Of a DNA stretch of 21,853 bases, positions 1 to 11,662 are shown one piece after another. The stretch comes from Saccoglossus kowalevskii. Taxonomy: Eukaryota > Hemichordata > Enteropneusta > Harrimaniidae. The position numbers and the translations under genes were made by a program. The notes under the pieces were generated by a model, which saw only the letters and a list, made by a program, of their open reading frames with translations, was not told where the DNA came from and searched no databases. How positions within the stretch are numbered: position 1 is the first letter of the stretch; every line of letters starts with the position of its first letter. The stretch covers positions 1-21,853 of the forward strand of contig NW_003152055.1 in assembly GCF_000003605.2 (NCBI RefSeq). Reading direction: 5' to 3'.

Positions 1-904
1 ATACGTAATAACACATATGCCTCTAGATGAGATACGTAGTACACACATGCCTCTATATTAGATACGTAATACACACATGGCTCTAGATGAGATACGTAAT
101 ACACACATATACCTCTAGATGAGATACGTAATACACACGCATGCCTCTAGATGAGATACGTAGTACACACACATGCCTCTAGATGAGATACGTAGTACAC
201 ACGCATGCCTCTAGATAAGATACGTAATACACACATATACCTCTAGATAAGATCCGTAATACACACATGCTTCTAGATGAAATACGTGATACACAAATAT
301 GCTTCTAGGTGAGATACGTAATACACACACATGCCTCTATATTAGATACGTAATACACACATGGCTCTAGATGAGATACTTGATAACACATATGCCTCTA
401 GATGAGATACGTAATACACACATGTGCCTCCAGATGAGATACATAATACACACATATGCCTCTAGATGAGATATGTAATACACACATATGCCTCTAGATG
501 AGATACGTATTACACACATATGCTTCCAGATGAGATACGTAATACACACAGGCCTATGGATGAGATACGTAATACACACACATGCCTCTAGATAAGATCC
601 GTAATACACACATGCTTCTGGATGAAATACGTAATACACACACATGCCTCTAGATGAGATACGTATTACACGCATATGCTTCCAGATGAGATACGTAATA
701 CACACAGGCCTATGGATGAGATACGCAATAACACATATGCCTCTACGTGAGATACGTAGTACACACATGCCTCTATATTAGATACGTAATACACACATGG
801 CTCTAGATGAAAAACGTAATACACACATGCATCTAGATGAGATACGTAATACACATATGCCTCCAGATGAAATACTTAATACAAGCACATGCCTCCTGAT
901 GAGA
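1..904. repeat. Long-range duplication L1, copy 1 (partner 4717-5620)
   Basis: This tract matches 4717-5620 at a constant offset of 4716 bp with only scattered substitutions. Shared unusual features include GATACTTGATAACAC (375 and 5091), CAGGCCTATGGATGAG and CTCTACGTGAG. One difference is TACATA at 440 against TACGTA at 5156, a CpG transition. The match begins at the window edge, so the true left end is unseen. It stops after the CTCCTGATGAGAT unit, where copy 1 continues ACGTAATACACAC and copy 2 continues GCGTAATACACATG. Confidence 0.9.
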
Positions 905-2530
905 TACGTAATACACACATGCCTCTAGATGAGATACGTAATACACACACATGCCTTTAGATGAGATACGTAGTACACAAACATGCCTCTAGATGAGATA
1001 CATAATACACATGCATGCCTCTAGATGTGATACGTAATACACACGCATGCCTCTAGATGAGATACTTAATACACACATGCCTCTAGATGAGTTACGTAAT
1101 ACACACATATACCTCTAGATAAGATCCGTGATACACACATGCTTCTGGATGAAATACGTGATACACACATATGCCTCTAGTTGAGATACGTAATACACAC
1201 ATGCCTCTATATTAGATACGTAATACACACATGGCTCTAGATGAGATACGTAATAACACATATGCCTCTAGATGAGATACGTAGTACACACATGCCTCTA
1301 TATTAGATACGTAATACACACATGGCTCTAGATGAGATACGTAATACATACACATACCTCTAGATGAGATACGTAATACACACATGCTTCTATATTAAAT
1401 ACGTAATACACACATATGCCACTAGATAAGGTCCGTAATACACACATGCTTCTGCATGAAATACGTAATACACACATGCTTCTGCATGAAATACATAATA
1501 ACACATATGCCTCTAGATGAGATACGTAGTACACACATGCCTCTATATTAGATACATAATACACACATGGCCTTAGATGAGATACGCAATAACACATATG
1601 CCTCTGAGTGAGATACGTAGTACACACATTCTTCTATATTAGATACGTAATACACACATGGCTCTAGATGAAAAACGTAATACACACATGCCTCCAGATG
1701 AAATACTTAATACAAGCACATGCCTCCTGATGAGATGCGTAATACACATGCATGCCTCCAGATGAGAAACGTAATACACACAAAAGCCTCTAGATGAGAG
1801 ACGTAATACGCACTTGCCTCTAGATAAGATACATAATACACACACATGCCTCTAGATGAGATACGTAATACACACATATGCCTCTAGATGAGATACGTAA
1901 TACACACACATGCCTCCAGATGAGATACGTATTACACACATATGCTTCCAGATGAGATACGTAATACACACAGGCAACTAGATAAGATACGTAATACACA
2001 CACATGCCTCTAGATGAGATTTGTAATACACACATATGCATCTAGATAAGATCCGTAATACACACATACTTCTGGATGAAATACGTGATACACACATATG
2101 CCTCTAGGTGAGATACGTAGTACACACACATGCCTCTATATTAGATACGTAATACACACATGCCTCTAGATAAGATACGTAATACACACGCATGCCTCTA
2201 GATGAGATACTTAATACACACGCATGCCTCTAGATGAGATACGTAATACACACATATACCTCTAGATAAGATCCGTAATACACACATGCTTCTGGATGAA
2301 ATACGTGATACACACATATGCCTCTAGGTGAGATACGTAATACACACGCATGCCTCTATATTAAATACGTAATACACACATGGCTCTAGATGAGATACGT
2401 AATAACACATATGCCTCTAGATGAGATACGTAGTACACACATGCCTCTATATTAGATACGTAATACACACATGGCTCTAGATGAGATACGTAATACACAC
2501 ATATACCTCTAGATGAGATACGTAATACAC
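715..2530. repeat. Long-range duplication L2, copy 1 (partner about 2941-4852)
   Basis: This tract of about 1.8 kb is collinear with 2941-4852. The offset is 2226 bp up to about 1800 and 2322 bp from about 1971 onward, so copy 2 has gained (or copy 1 lost) 96 bp, about three units, in two steps of 32 and 64 bp. Shared oddities include ATGCAATAACAC or ACGCAATAACAC, TCTAGATGTGATACG, AGTTACGTAAT, AAAAGCCTCTAG, CAGGCAACTAG and GATTTGTAATAC. Confidence 0.85.
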
Positions 2531-2940
2531 ACATGCTTCTATATTAGATACGTAATACACACATATGCCACTAGATAAGGTCCGTAATACACACATGTTT
2601 CTGCATGAAATACGTAATACACACATGCTTCTGCATGAAATACGTAATAACACATATGCCTCTGAGTGAGATACATAGTACACACATGCCTATAGATGAG
2701 ATACGTAATACACACATATACCTCTAGATAAGATCCGTAATACACACATGCTTCTGGATGAAATACGTGATACACACATATGCTTCCAGATGAGATACGT
2801 AATACACACATGGCTCTAGATGAGAAACGTAATACACACATGCCTCTAGATAAGATATGTAATACACACATATGCCTCTAGATAAGATCCGTAATACACA
2901 CATGCTTCTGGATGAAATACGTAATACACACATGCCTCTA

Positions 2941-4852
2941 GATGAGATATGCAATAACACATATGCCTCTAAGTGAGATACGTAGTACACACATGCCTCT
3001 ATATTAGATACGTAATACACACAAGGCTCTAGATGAAAAACGTAATACACACATGCATCTAGATGAGATACGTAATACACATATGCCTCCAGATGAAATA
3101 CTTAATACAAGAACATGCCTCCTGATGAGATACGTAATACACACATGCCTCTAGATGAGATACGTAATACACACACATGCCTTTAGATGAGATACGTAGT
3201 ACACAAACATGCCTCTAGATGAGATACATAATACACATGCATGCCTCTAGATGTGATACGTAATACACACGCATGCCTCTAGATGAGATACTTAATACAC
3301 ACATGCCTCTAGATGAGTTACGTAATACACACATATACCTCTAGATAAGATCCGTAATACACACATGCTTCTGGATGAAATACGTGATACACACATATGC
3401 CTCTAGTTGAGATACGTAATACACACATGCCTCTATATTAGATACGTAATACACACATGGCTCTAGATGAGATACGTAATAACACATATGCCTCTAGATG
3501 AGATACGTAGTACACACATGCCTCTATATTAGATACATAATACACACATGGCTCTAGATGAGATACGTAATACATACACATACCTCTAGATGAGATACGT
3601 AATACACACATGCTTCTATATTAAATACGTAATACACACATATGCCACTAGATAAGGTCCGTAATACACACATGCTTCTGCATGAAATACGTAATACACA
3701 CATGCTTCTGCATGAAATACGTAATAACACATATGCCTCTAGATGAGATACGTAGTACACACATGCCTCTATATTAGATACGTAATACACACATGGCCTT
3801 AGATGAGATACGCAATAACACATATGCCTCTGAGTGAGATACGTAGTATACACATTCTTCTATATTAGATACGTAATACACACATGGCTCTAGATGAAAA
3901 ACGTAATACACACATGCCTCCAGATGAAATACTTAATACAAGCACATGCCTCCTGATGAGATGCGTAATACACATGCATGCCTCCAGATGAGAAACGTAA
4001 TACACACAAAAGCCTCTAGATGAGAGACGTAATACACACATGTGCCTCCAGATGAGATACGTAATACACACATGCCTCTAGATAAGATACATAATACACA
4101 CACATGCCTCTAGATGAGATACGTAATACACACATATGCCTCTAGATGAGATACGTAATACACACACATGCCTCCAGATGAGATACGTATTACACACATA
4201 AGCTTCCAGATGAGATACGTAATACACACACATGCCTCCAGATGAGATACGTATTACACACATATGCTTCCAGATGAGATACGTAATACACACAGGCAAC
4301 TAGATAAGATACGTAATACACACACATGCCTCTAGATGAGATTTGTAATACACACATATGCATCTAGATAAGATCCGTAATACACACATACTTCTGGATG
4401 AAATACGTGATACACACATATGCCTCTAGGTGAGATACGTAATACACACACATGCCTCTATATTAGATACGTAATACACACATGCCTCTAGATAAGATAC
4501 GTAATACACACGCATGCCTCTCGATGAGATACTTAATACACACGCATGCCTCTAGATGAGATACGTAATACACACATATACCTCTAGATAAGATCCGTAA
4601 TACACACATTCTTCTGGATGAAATACGTGATACACACATATGCCTCTAGATGAGATACGTAATACACACACATGCCTCTATATTAAATACGTAATACACA
4701 CATGGCTCTAGATGAGATACGTAATAACACATATGCCTCTAGATGAGATACGTAGTACACACATGCCTCTATATTAGATACGTAATACACACATGGCTCT
4801 AGATGAGATACGTAATACACACATATACCTCTAGATGAGATACGTAATACAA
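2941..4852. repeat. Long-range duplication L2, copy 2 (partner about 715-2530)
   Basis: Second copy of the 1.8-kb tract. Two unit-sized differences separate it from copy 1: one extra 32-bp unit near 4035-4070 (the ATGTGCCTCC unit) and about 64 bp of extra sequence near 4215-4280, where a CATGCCTCC / ATTACACACATA pair is repeated. Both are whole-unit changes, as expected from unequal exchange or slippage rather than random indels. Confidence 0.84.
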
Positions 4853-5620
4853 ACGCATGCCTCTAGATGAGATACGTAGTACACACACATGCCTCTAGAT
4901 GAGATACGTAGTACACACGCATGCCTCTAGATAAGATACGTAATACACACATATACCTCTAGATAAGATCCGTAATACACACATGCTTCTAGATGAAATA
5001 CGTGATACACAAATATGCTTCTAGGTGAGATACGTAATACACACACATGCCTCTATATTAGATACGTAATACACACATGGCTCTAGATGAGATACTTGAT
5101 AACACATATGCCTCTAGATGAGATACGTAATACACACATGTGCCTCCAGATGAGATACGTAATACACACATATGCCTCTAGATGAGATATGTAATACACA
5201 CATATGCCTCTAGATGAGATACGTATTACACACATATGCTTCCAGATGAGATACGTAATACACACAGGCCTATGGATGAGATACGTAATACACACACATG
5301 CCTCTAGATAAGATCCGTAATACACACATGCTTCTGGATGAAATACGTAATACACACACATGCCTCTAGATGAGATACGTATTACACGCTTATGCCTCCA
5401 GATAAGATACGTAATACACACAGGCCTATGGATGAGATACGCAATAACACATATGCCTCTACGTGAGATACGTAGTACACACATGCCTCTATATTAGATA
5501 CGTAATACACACATGGCTCTAGATGAAAAACGTAATACACACATGCATCTAGATGAGATACGTAATACACATATGCCTCCAGATGAAATACTTAATACAA
5601 GCACATGCCTCCTGATGAGA
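4717..5620. repeat. Long-range duplication L1, copy 2 (partner 1-904)
   Basis: This tract is collinear with 1-904 at offset 4716 without detectable indels. Small differences cluster near 5386-5405, where CTTATGCCTCCAGATAAG replaces CATATGCTTCCAGATGAG. Its left end overlaps the end of the second copy of duplication L2 (2941-4852), so the two duplications are nested rather than adjacent. Confidence 0.88.
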
Positions 5621-6042
5621 TGCGTAATACACATGCATGCCTCTAGATGAGATACGTAATACACACAAATGCCTCTAGATGAGAGACATAATACACACAT
5701 GTGCCTCCAGATGAGATACGTAATACACACATGCCTCTAGATAAGATACGTAATACACATGCATGCCTCTAGATGAGATACTTAATACACACATGCCTCT
5801 AGATGAGATACGTAATACACACATATACCTCTAGATAAGATCCGTAATACACACATGCTTCTGGATGAAATACGTGACACACACACATGCCTCTAAATGA
5901 GATACGTAATACACACACATGCCTCTAGATGAAATACGTAATACACACACATGCCTCCAGATGTGATACGTAATACACACATATGCATCCAGATGAGATA
6001 CGTAATACACACGCATGCCTCCAGATAAGATACGTAACACAC

Positions 6043-7010
6043 ATATGCCTCTAGATGAGATACGTAATACACACATGCCTCTAGATAAGATGCGTAATAT
6101 ACACACACATGCCTCCAGAGGGGATACGTAATACACACACCCGCCTCTAGATGATATACGTAATACACCCATGCCTCTAGATGAGATACGTAACACACAC
6201 ACATGCCTCTAGATGAGATACGTAATACATACAAGCCTCTAGATGAAATACGTAATAAACACACATACCTCTAGATGAGAGACGTAATACACACATATGC
6301 CTCCAGATGAGATACGTAATACACACATGCCTCTAAATGAGATACGTAATGCACACACATGCCTCTAGATGAGATACGTAATACTCACACATGCCTCTAG
6401 ATGAGATACGTATTACACACATATGCTTCCAGATGACATACGTAATACACACAGGCCTATGGATGAGATACGTAATACACACACATGCCTCTAGATGAGA
6501 GACGTAATACACACACATGCCTCTAGATGAGAGACGTAATACACACATATGCCTCCAGGTGAGATACGTAATACACACATGCCTCTAAATGAGATACGTA
6601 ATGCACACACATGCCTCTAGATGAGATACGTAATACACACACATGCCTCTAGATAAGATACGTATTACACACATATGCTTCCAGAGAAGATACGTAATAC
6701 ACACAGGCCTATGGATGAGATACGTAATACACACACATGCCTCTAGATGAGAGACGTAATACACACACATGCATCTAGATGAGATACGTAATACACAAAT
6801 GCCTCCAGATGAGATACTTAATACAAGCACATGCCTCCAGATGAGATACGTAATGCACACACATGCCTCTAGATGAGATACGTAATACACACACATGCCT
6901 CTAGATGAGATACGTATTACACACATATGCTTCCAGATGAGATACGTAATACACACAGGCCTATGGATAAGATACGTAATACACACACATGTCTCTAGAT
7001 GAGAGACGTA
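6043..7010. repeat. Dispersed duplication D1, copy 1 (partner 20311-21248)
   Basis: This tract matches 20311-21248 at offset 14268, changing to 14238 after one 30-bp unit (the CTCTAAATGAG unit near 6325) that the distant copy lacks. Rare shared variants make the match secure: GATGCGTAATATACAC (6089), CTCCAGAGGGGATACG (6113), ACACCCGCCTCTAGATGATATACG (described in parts: ACACCCGCC then GATGATATACG), AATACTCACACATG and AGATGACATACG. At the left edge the two copies differ by one CA dinucleotide. Confidence 0.88.
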
Positions 7011-7277
7011 ATACACACACATGCATCTAGATGAGATACGTAATACACAAATGCCTCCAGATGAGATGTCTAAAACACATACATGCCTCCAGATGAGATA
7101 CGTAATACATACACATGCCTCTAGATGAGAGACGTAATACACACATATGCCTCCAGATGAGATACGTAATACAACACATGCATCTAGATAAGATACGTGA
7201 TACACACACATGCCTCTAGATGAGATACGTAATACACACATATGCCTCCAGGTGAGATACGTAATACACACATGCCT
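6333..7277. repeat. Higher-order module A array, first 945-bp block (252-bp octamers)
   Basis: The diagnostic AATGCAC occurs at 6348, 6600 and 6852, exactly 252 bp apart. Each 252-bp block is about eight units. In order it carries TAATGCAC, a plain unit, a CGTATTACACACATATGCTTCC unit (described by CGTATTACAC and ATGCTTCC), CAGGCCTATGGATGAG, a GAGACG unit and one to three closing units. The block starting at 6837 then continues into GATGTCTAAAACAC material before module A restarts at 7278. Confidence 0.86.
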
Positions 7278-8159
7278 CTAAATGAGATACGTAATGCACA
7301 CACATGCCTCTAGATGAGATACGTAATACACACACATGCCTCTAGATAAGATACGTATTACACACATATGCTTCCAGAGAAGATACGTAATACACACAGG
7401 CCTATGGATGAGATACGTAATACACACACATGCCTCTAGATGAGAGACGTAATACACACACATGCCTCTAGATGAGAGACGTAATACACACATATGCCTC
7501 CAGGTGAGATACGTAATACACACATGCCTCTAAATGAGATACGTAATGCACACACATGCCTCTAGATGAGATACGTAATACACACACATGCCTCTAGATA
7601 AGATACGTATTACACACATATGCTTCCAGAGAAGATACGTAATACACACAGGCCTATGGATGAGATACGTAATACACACACATGCCTCTAGATGAGAGAC
7701 GTAATACACACACATGCATCTAGATGAGATACGTAATACACAAATGCCTCCAGATGAGATACTTAATACAAGCACATGCCTCCAGATGAGATACGTAATG
7801 CACACACATGCCTCTAGATGAGATACGTAATACACACACATGCCTCTAGATGAGATACGTATTACACACATATGCTTCCAGATGAGATACGTAATACACA
7901 CAGGCCTATGGATAAGATACGTAATACACACACATGTCTCTAGATGAGAGACGTAATACACACACATGCATCTAGATGAGATACGTAATACACAAATGCC
8001 TCCAGATGAGATGTCTAAAACACATACATGCCTCCAGATGAGATACGTAATACATACACATGCCTCTAGATGAGAGACGTAATACACACATATGCCTCCA
8101 GATGAGATACGTAATACACACATGCATCTAGATAAGATACGTGATACACACACATGCCT
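7278..8159. repeat. Higher-order module A array, second 945-bp block
   Basis: The AATGCAC marker recurs at 7293, 7545 and 7797, again at 252-bp steps. The stretch 7485-8159 repeats 6540-7215 at offset 945; reading the two side by side I found no substitution and a single 1-bp indel (ACAACACATG near 7171 against ACACACATG). The match ends where 8159 continues into CTCCAGATGAGATACTTAAT while 7215 continues into CTCTAGATGAG. Confidence 0.88.
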
Positions 8160-8716
8160 CCAGATGAGATACTTAATACAACCACATGCCTCTTAATGAA
8201 ATGCGTAATACTCACATTCATCTAGATGAGATACGTAATACACATATGCCTCCAGATGAAATACGTAATACAAGCACATGTCTCCAGATGAGATGCGTAA
8301 TACACACACAAGCCTCTAGATGAGAGACGTAATACACACATGTGCCTTCAGATGAGATACGTAATACACACTTATGCCTCTAGATGAGATACGTAATACA
8401 CACACATACCTCTAAATAAAATACGTAATACACACATGCATCTAGATGAGATACGTAATACACATATGCCTCCAGATGAAATACGTAATACAAGCACATG
8501 CCTCCAGATGAGATGCGTAATACACATACATGCCTCCAGATGAGATACGTAATACTAGTACATACAAATGCCTCTAGATGAGAGACGCAATACACACATG
8601 TGCCTCCAGATGAGATACGTAATACACACATGCTTCTAGATAAGATACGTAATACACACACACGCCTCTAGGTGAGATACGTAGTACACACACATGCCTC
8701 TAGATGAGATACGTAT
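8160..8716. repeat. Higher-order module C, copy 1
   Basis: The module begins at 8189 with CTCTTAATGAAATGCG followed by ACTCACATTCATC. It then has two rounds of ATATGCCTCCAGATGAAATACG (named by ATATGCCTCC and GATGAAATACG), at 8221-8300 and 8441-8520, offset 220. It ends with a CTCTAGGTGAG / TAGTACAC pair. The same order recurs from 10893, 13181 and 18083. One unit inside (8546-8583) is 38 bp instead of 32 because it holds ACTAGTAC; other copies lack this. Confidence 0.78.
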
Positions 8717-9436
8717 TACACACATATGCTTCCAGATGAGATACGTAATACACACAGGCCTATTGATGAGATACGTAATACACACACATGCCTCTAGATG
8801 AGAGACGTAATACACACACATGCATCTAGATGAGATACGTAATACACAAATGCCTCCAGATGAGATACTTAATACAAGCACATGCCTCCAGATGAGATAC
8901 GTAATGCACACACATGCCTCTAGATGAGATACGTAATACACACACATGCCTCTAGATGAGATACGTAATAAACACACATGCCTCTAGATGAGATACGTAA
9001 TACACACATGCCTCTAGATGAGAGACGTCATAGACACACATGCCTCCAGATAAGATACGTAATACACACACATGCCTCTAAATGAGATACGTTACACACA
9101 TGCACCTAGATAAAATACGTAATACACATATGCCTCTAGATGAGATACGTAATACACACACATGCCTTCAGATGAGATAAGTAATACACACACATGCCTC
9201 TAGATGAGATACGTAATACGCACACATGCCTCTAGATGAGATACGTAATACACACACATGCCTCTAGATGAGATACGTAATACACACATGCCTCCAGATG
9301 AGATAGGTAATACACACATGCTTTTAGATAAGATACGTAGTACACACACATGCCTCCAGATAGGATACGTAATACACACACATGCCTCCAGACGAGATAC
9401 GTAATACACACACATGCCTCTATATGAGATACGTAA
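8717..9436. repeat. 720-bp tandem duplication, copy 1
   Basis: Positions 8717-9444 repeat at 9437-10164 at an offset of exactly 720. Line-by-line comparison shows one mismatch in the whole repeat (A at 8971, C at 9691). The tract spans about 23 units and combines part of module A (AATGCAC at 8903), the TAGACACAC / ACGTTACAC start of module B at 9086, and most of module B to the TCTATATGAG unit. The module B copy is cut short by the duplication junction near 9437-9444. Confidence 0.95.
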
Positions 9437-10164
9437 TACACACATATGCTTCCAGATGAGATACGTAATACACACAGGCCTATTGATGAGATACGTAATA
9501 CACACACATGCCTCTAGATGAGAGACGTAATACACACACATGCATCTAGATGAGATACGTAATACACAAATGCCTCCAGATGAGATACTTAATACAAGCA
9601 CATGCCTCCAGATGAGATACGTAATGCACACACATGCCTCTAGATGAGATACGTAATACACACACATGCCTCTAGATGAGATACGTAATACACACACATG
9701 CCTCTAGATGAGATACGTAATACACACATGCCTCTAGATGAGAGACGTCATAGACACACATGCCTCCAGATAAGATACGTAATACACACACATGCCTCTA
9801 AATGAGATACGTTACACACATGCACCTAGATAAAATACGTAATACACATATGCCTCTAGATGAGATACGTAATACACACACATGCCTTCAGATGAGATAA
9901 GTAATACACACACATGCCTCTAGATGAGATACGTAATACGCACACATGCCTCTAGATGAGATACGTAATACACACACATGCCTCTAGATGAGATACGTAA
10001 TACACACATGCCTCCAGATGAGATAGGTAATACACACATGCTTTTAGATAAGATACGTAGTACACACACATGCCTCCAGATAGGATACGTAATACACACA
10101 CATGCCTCCAGACGAGATACGTAATACACACACATGCCTCTATATGAGATACGTAATACACACA
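9437..10164. repeat. 720-bp tandem duplication, copy 2
   Basis: Second copy, identical to 8717-9444 except position 9691. After 10164 it continues with AAGCCTATAAATGAG, the normal continuation of module B elsewhere, whereas copy 1 jumps back into a TATGCTTCC unit. Copy 2 therefore carries the ancestral right flank and copy 1 the ancestral left flank. Confidence 0.95.
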
Positions 10165-10180
10165 CAAGCCTATAAATGAG
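9806..10180. repeat. Higher-order module B, complete copy
   Basis: Reference copy of module B. It runs from the shortened unit ACGTTACACACATGCACC through CTTCAGATGAGATAAG, TACGCACAC, GATAGGTAAT, GCTTTTAGATAAG, TAGTACAC, CAGATAGGATACG, CAGACGAG and TCTATATGAG to CTATAAATGAG. The same order is found at about 11248-11622, 11780-12154, 13852-14226, 15334-15708, 16776-17150 and 18753-19126. Partial copies lie at 9086-9444, 14332-14574, 16105-16310, 19228-19449, 19443-19630 and 21353-21660, and the last copy begins at 21809 and is cut by the window end. Confidence 0.85.
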
Positions 10181-10592
10181 ATACGTAATACACACACATG
10201 CCTCTAGATGAGATACGTAACACACACACATGCCTCTAGATGAGATACGTAATACACACAAGCCTCTAGATGAAGTACGTAAAAAACACACATACCTCTA
10301 GATGAGAGACGTAATACACACATATGCCTCCAGATGAGATTCGTAATACACACATGCCTCTAAATGAGATACGTAATGCACACTCATGCCTCTAGATGAG
10401 ATACGTAATACACACACATGCCTCTAGATGACATACGTATTACACACATATGCTTCCAGATGAGATACGTAATACACACAGGCCTGTGGATGAGATACGT
10501 AATACACACACATGCCTCTAGATGAGAGACGTAATACACACACATGCATCTAGATGAGATACGTAATACACAAATGCCTCCAGATGAGATAC

Positions 10593-11163
10593 TTAATACA
10601 AGCACATGCCTCCAGATGAGATGTCTAAAACACATACATGCCTCCAGATGAGATACGTAATACATACACATGCCTCTAGATGAGAGACGTAATACACACA
10701 TATGCCTCCAGATGAGATACGTAATACACACATGCATGTAGATAAGATACGTAATACACACACATGCCTCCAGATGAGATACTTAATACAACCACATGCC
10801 TCCAGATGAGATACGTAATACACACATGCATCTAGATAAGATACGTAATACACACACATGCCTCTAGATGAGATACGTAATACACACACATGCCTCTTAA
10901 TGAAATGCGTAATACTCACATTCATCTAGATGAGATACGTAATACACATATGCCTCCAGATGAAATACTTAATACAAGCACATGTCTCCAGATGAGATGC
11001 GTAATACACACACATGCCTCTAGATGAGAGATGTAATACACACATGTGCCTTCAGATGAGATACGTAATACACACATATGCCTCTAGATGAGATACGTAA
11101 TACACACACATACCTCTAAATAAAATACGTAATACACACATGCATCTAGATGAGATACGTAAT
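10593..11163. repeat. Module C with upstream linker, copy 2
   Basis: The linker has ACTTAATACAAGCAC, TGTCTAAAACAC, ATGCATGTAGATAAG and ACTTAATACAACCAC in that order. The module C start at 10893 follows (CTCTTAATGAAATGCG, ACTCACATTCATC). The module is truncated at about 11163, where it passes directly into the GACGTCATAGAC unit that opens a module B. Copies at 13181 and 18083 run longer. Confidence 0.78.
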
Positions 11164-11662
11164 ACACACATGCCTCTAGATGAGAGACGTCATAGACACA
11201 CATGCCTCCAGATAAGGTACGTAATACACACACATGCCTCTAAATGAGATACGTTACACACATGCACCTAGATAAAATACGTAATACACATATGCCTCTA
11301 GATGAGATACGTAATACACCCACATGCCTTCAGATGAGATAAGTAATACACACACATGCCTCTAGATGAGATACGTAATACGCACACATGCCTCTAGATG
11401 AGATACGTAATACACACACATGCCTCTAGATGAGATACGTAATACACACATGCCTCCAGATGAGATAGGTAATACACACATGCTTTTAGATAAGATACGT
11501 AGTACACACACATGCCTCCAGATAGGATACGTAATACACACACATGCCTCCAGACGAGATACGTAATACACACACATGCCTCTATATGAGATACGTAATA
11601 CACACACATGCCTATAAATGAGATACGTAATACACACACATGCCTCTAGATGAGATACGTAA
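11131..11662. repeat. 532-bp tandem duplication, copy 1
   Basis: Positions about 11131-11671 repeat at 11663-12203, offset 532 (about 17 units). I saw few differences: ACACCCACATG at 11316 against ACACACACATG, and TACGTA against TACATA in the leftmost unit. The repeated tract is one complete module B with its GACGTCATAGACACAC leader. Confidence 0.9.

Larger units (their letters stand above)
1..5880. repeat. Left satellite domain with diverged variant set
   Basis: This part of the array uses unit variants I do not see to the right: CTCTATATTAG, ACATGGCTCTAG, 31-bp units with TAATAACACATATGCC, and the linked pair AAGATCCGTAAT followed by TTCTGGATGAAATACGTGA. The last clear member of that pair is near 5830-5880, which places the domain edge. 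Units differ more from each other here than in the right domain. An anchor segment, ATACGTAATAACAC followed by a TATATTA unit, recurs at 1, 1246, 2395, 3472 and 4717, giving spacings of 1245, 1149, 1077 and 1245 bp. This indicates a long higher-order period of roughly 1.1-1.25 kb. No gene was found in this stretch. Confidence 0.85.
8606..11163. repeat. Multi-kilobase duplication D2, copy 1 (partner 16296-18353)
   Basis: The block is collinear with 16296-18353. The offset is 7690 before the 720-bp tandem, 6970 after it, and 7190 beyond about 10385. The change from 7690 to 6970 equals 720: the distant copy holds only one 720-bp unit. The step from 6970 to 7190 is a 220-bp gain in the distant copy. 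Shared rare variants include TGTCTAAAACAC, CATGCATGTAGATAAG, ACTTAATACAACCAC and CTCTTAATGAAATGCG. Confidence 0.85.

Noticed and set aside
6585-7271. Minus-strand reading frame of 228 codons, the longest in the window, coding a Cys-rich repeat protein
   Set aside because: It is the repeat read in three rotating frames with a 32-residue period, and it overlaps another frame of 60 codons. The same frame structure appears throughout the window. A 2-bp CA length change shifts frame at many units, there is no non-repeat domain, and the end is the common TAG of the unit. The feature is predicted by the repeat itself.
11187-11195. cAMP-response-like site GACGTCA
   Set aside because: It is one variant of the repeat leader, lacks the full TGACGTCA form, and is copied together with its module.
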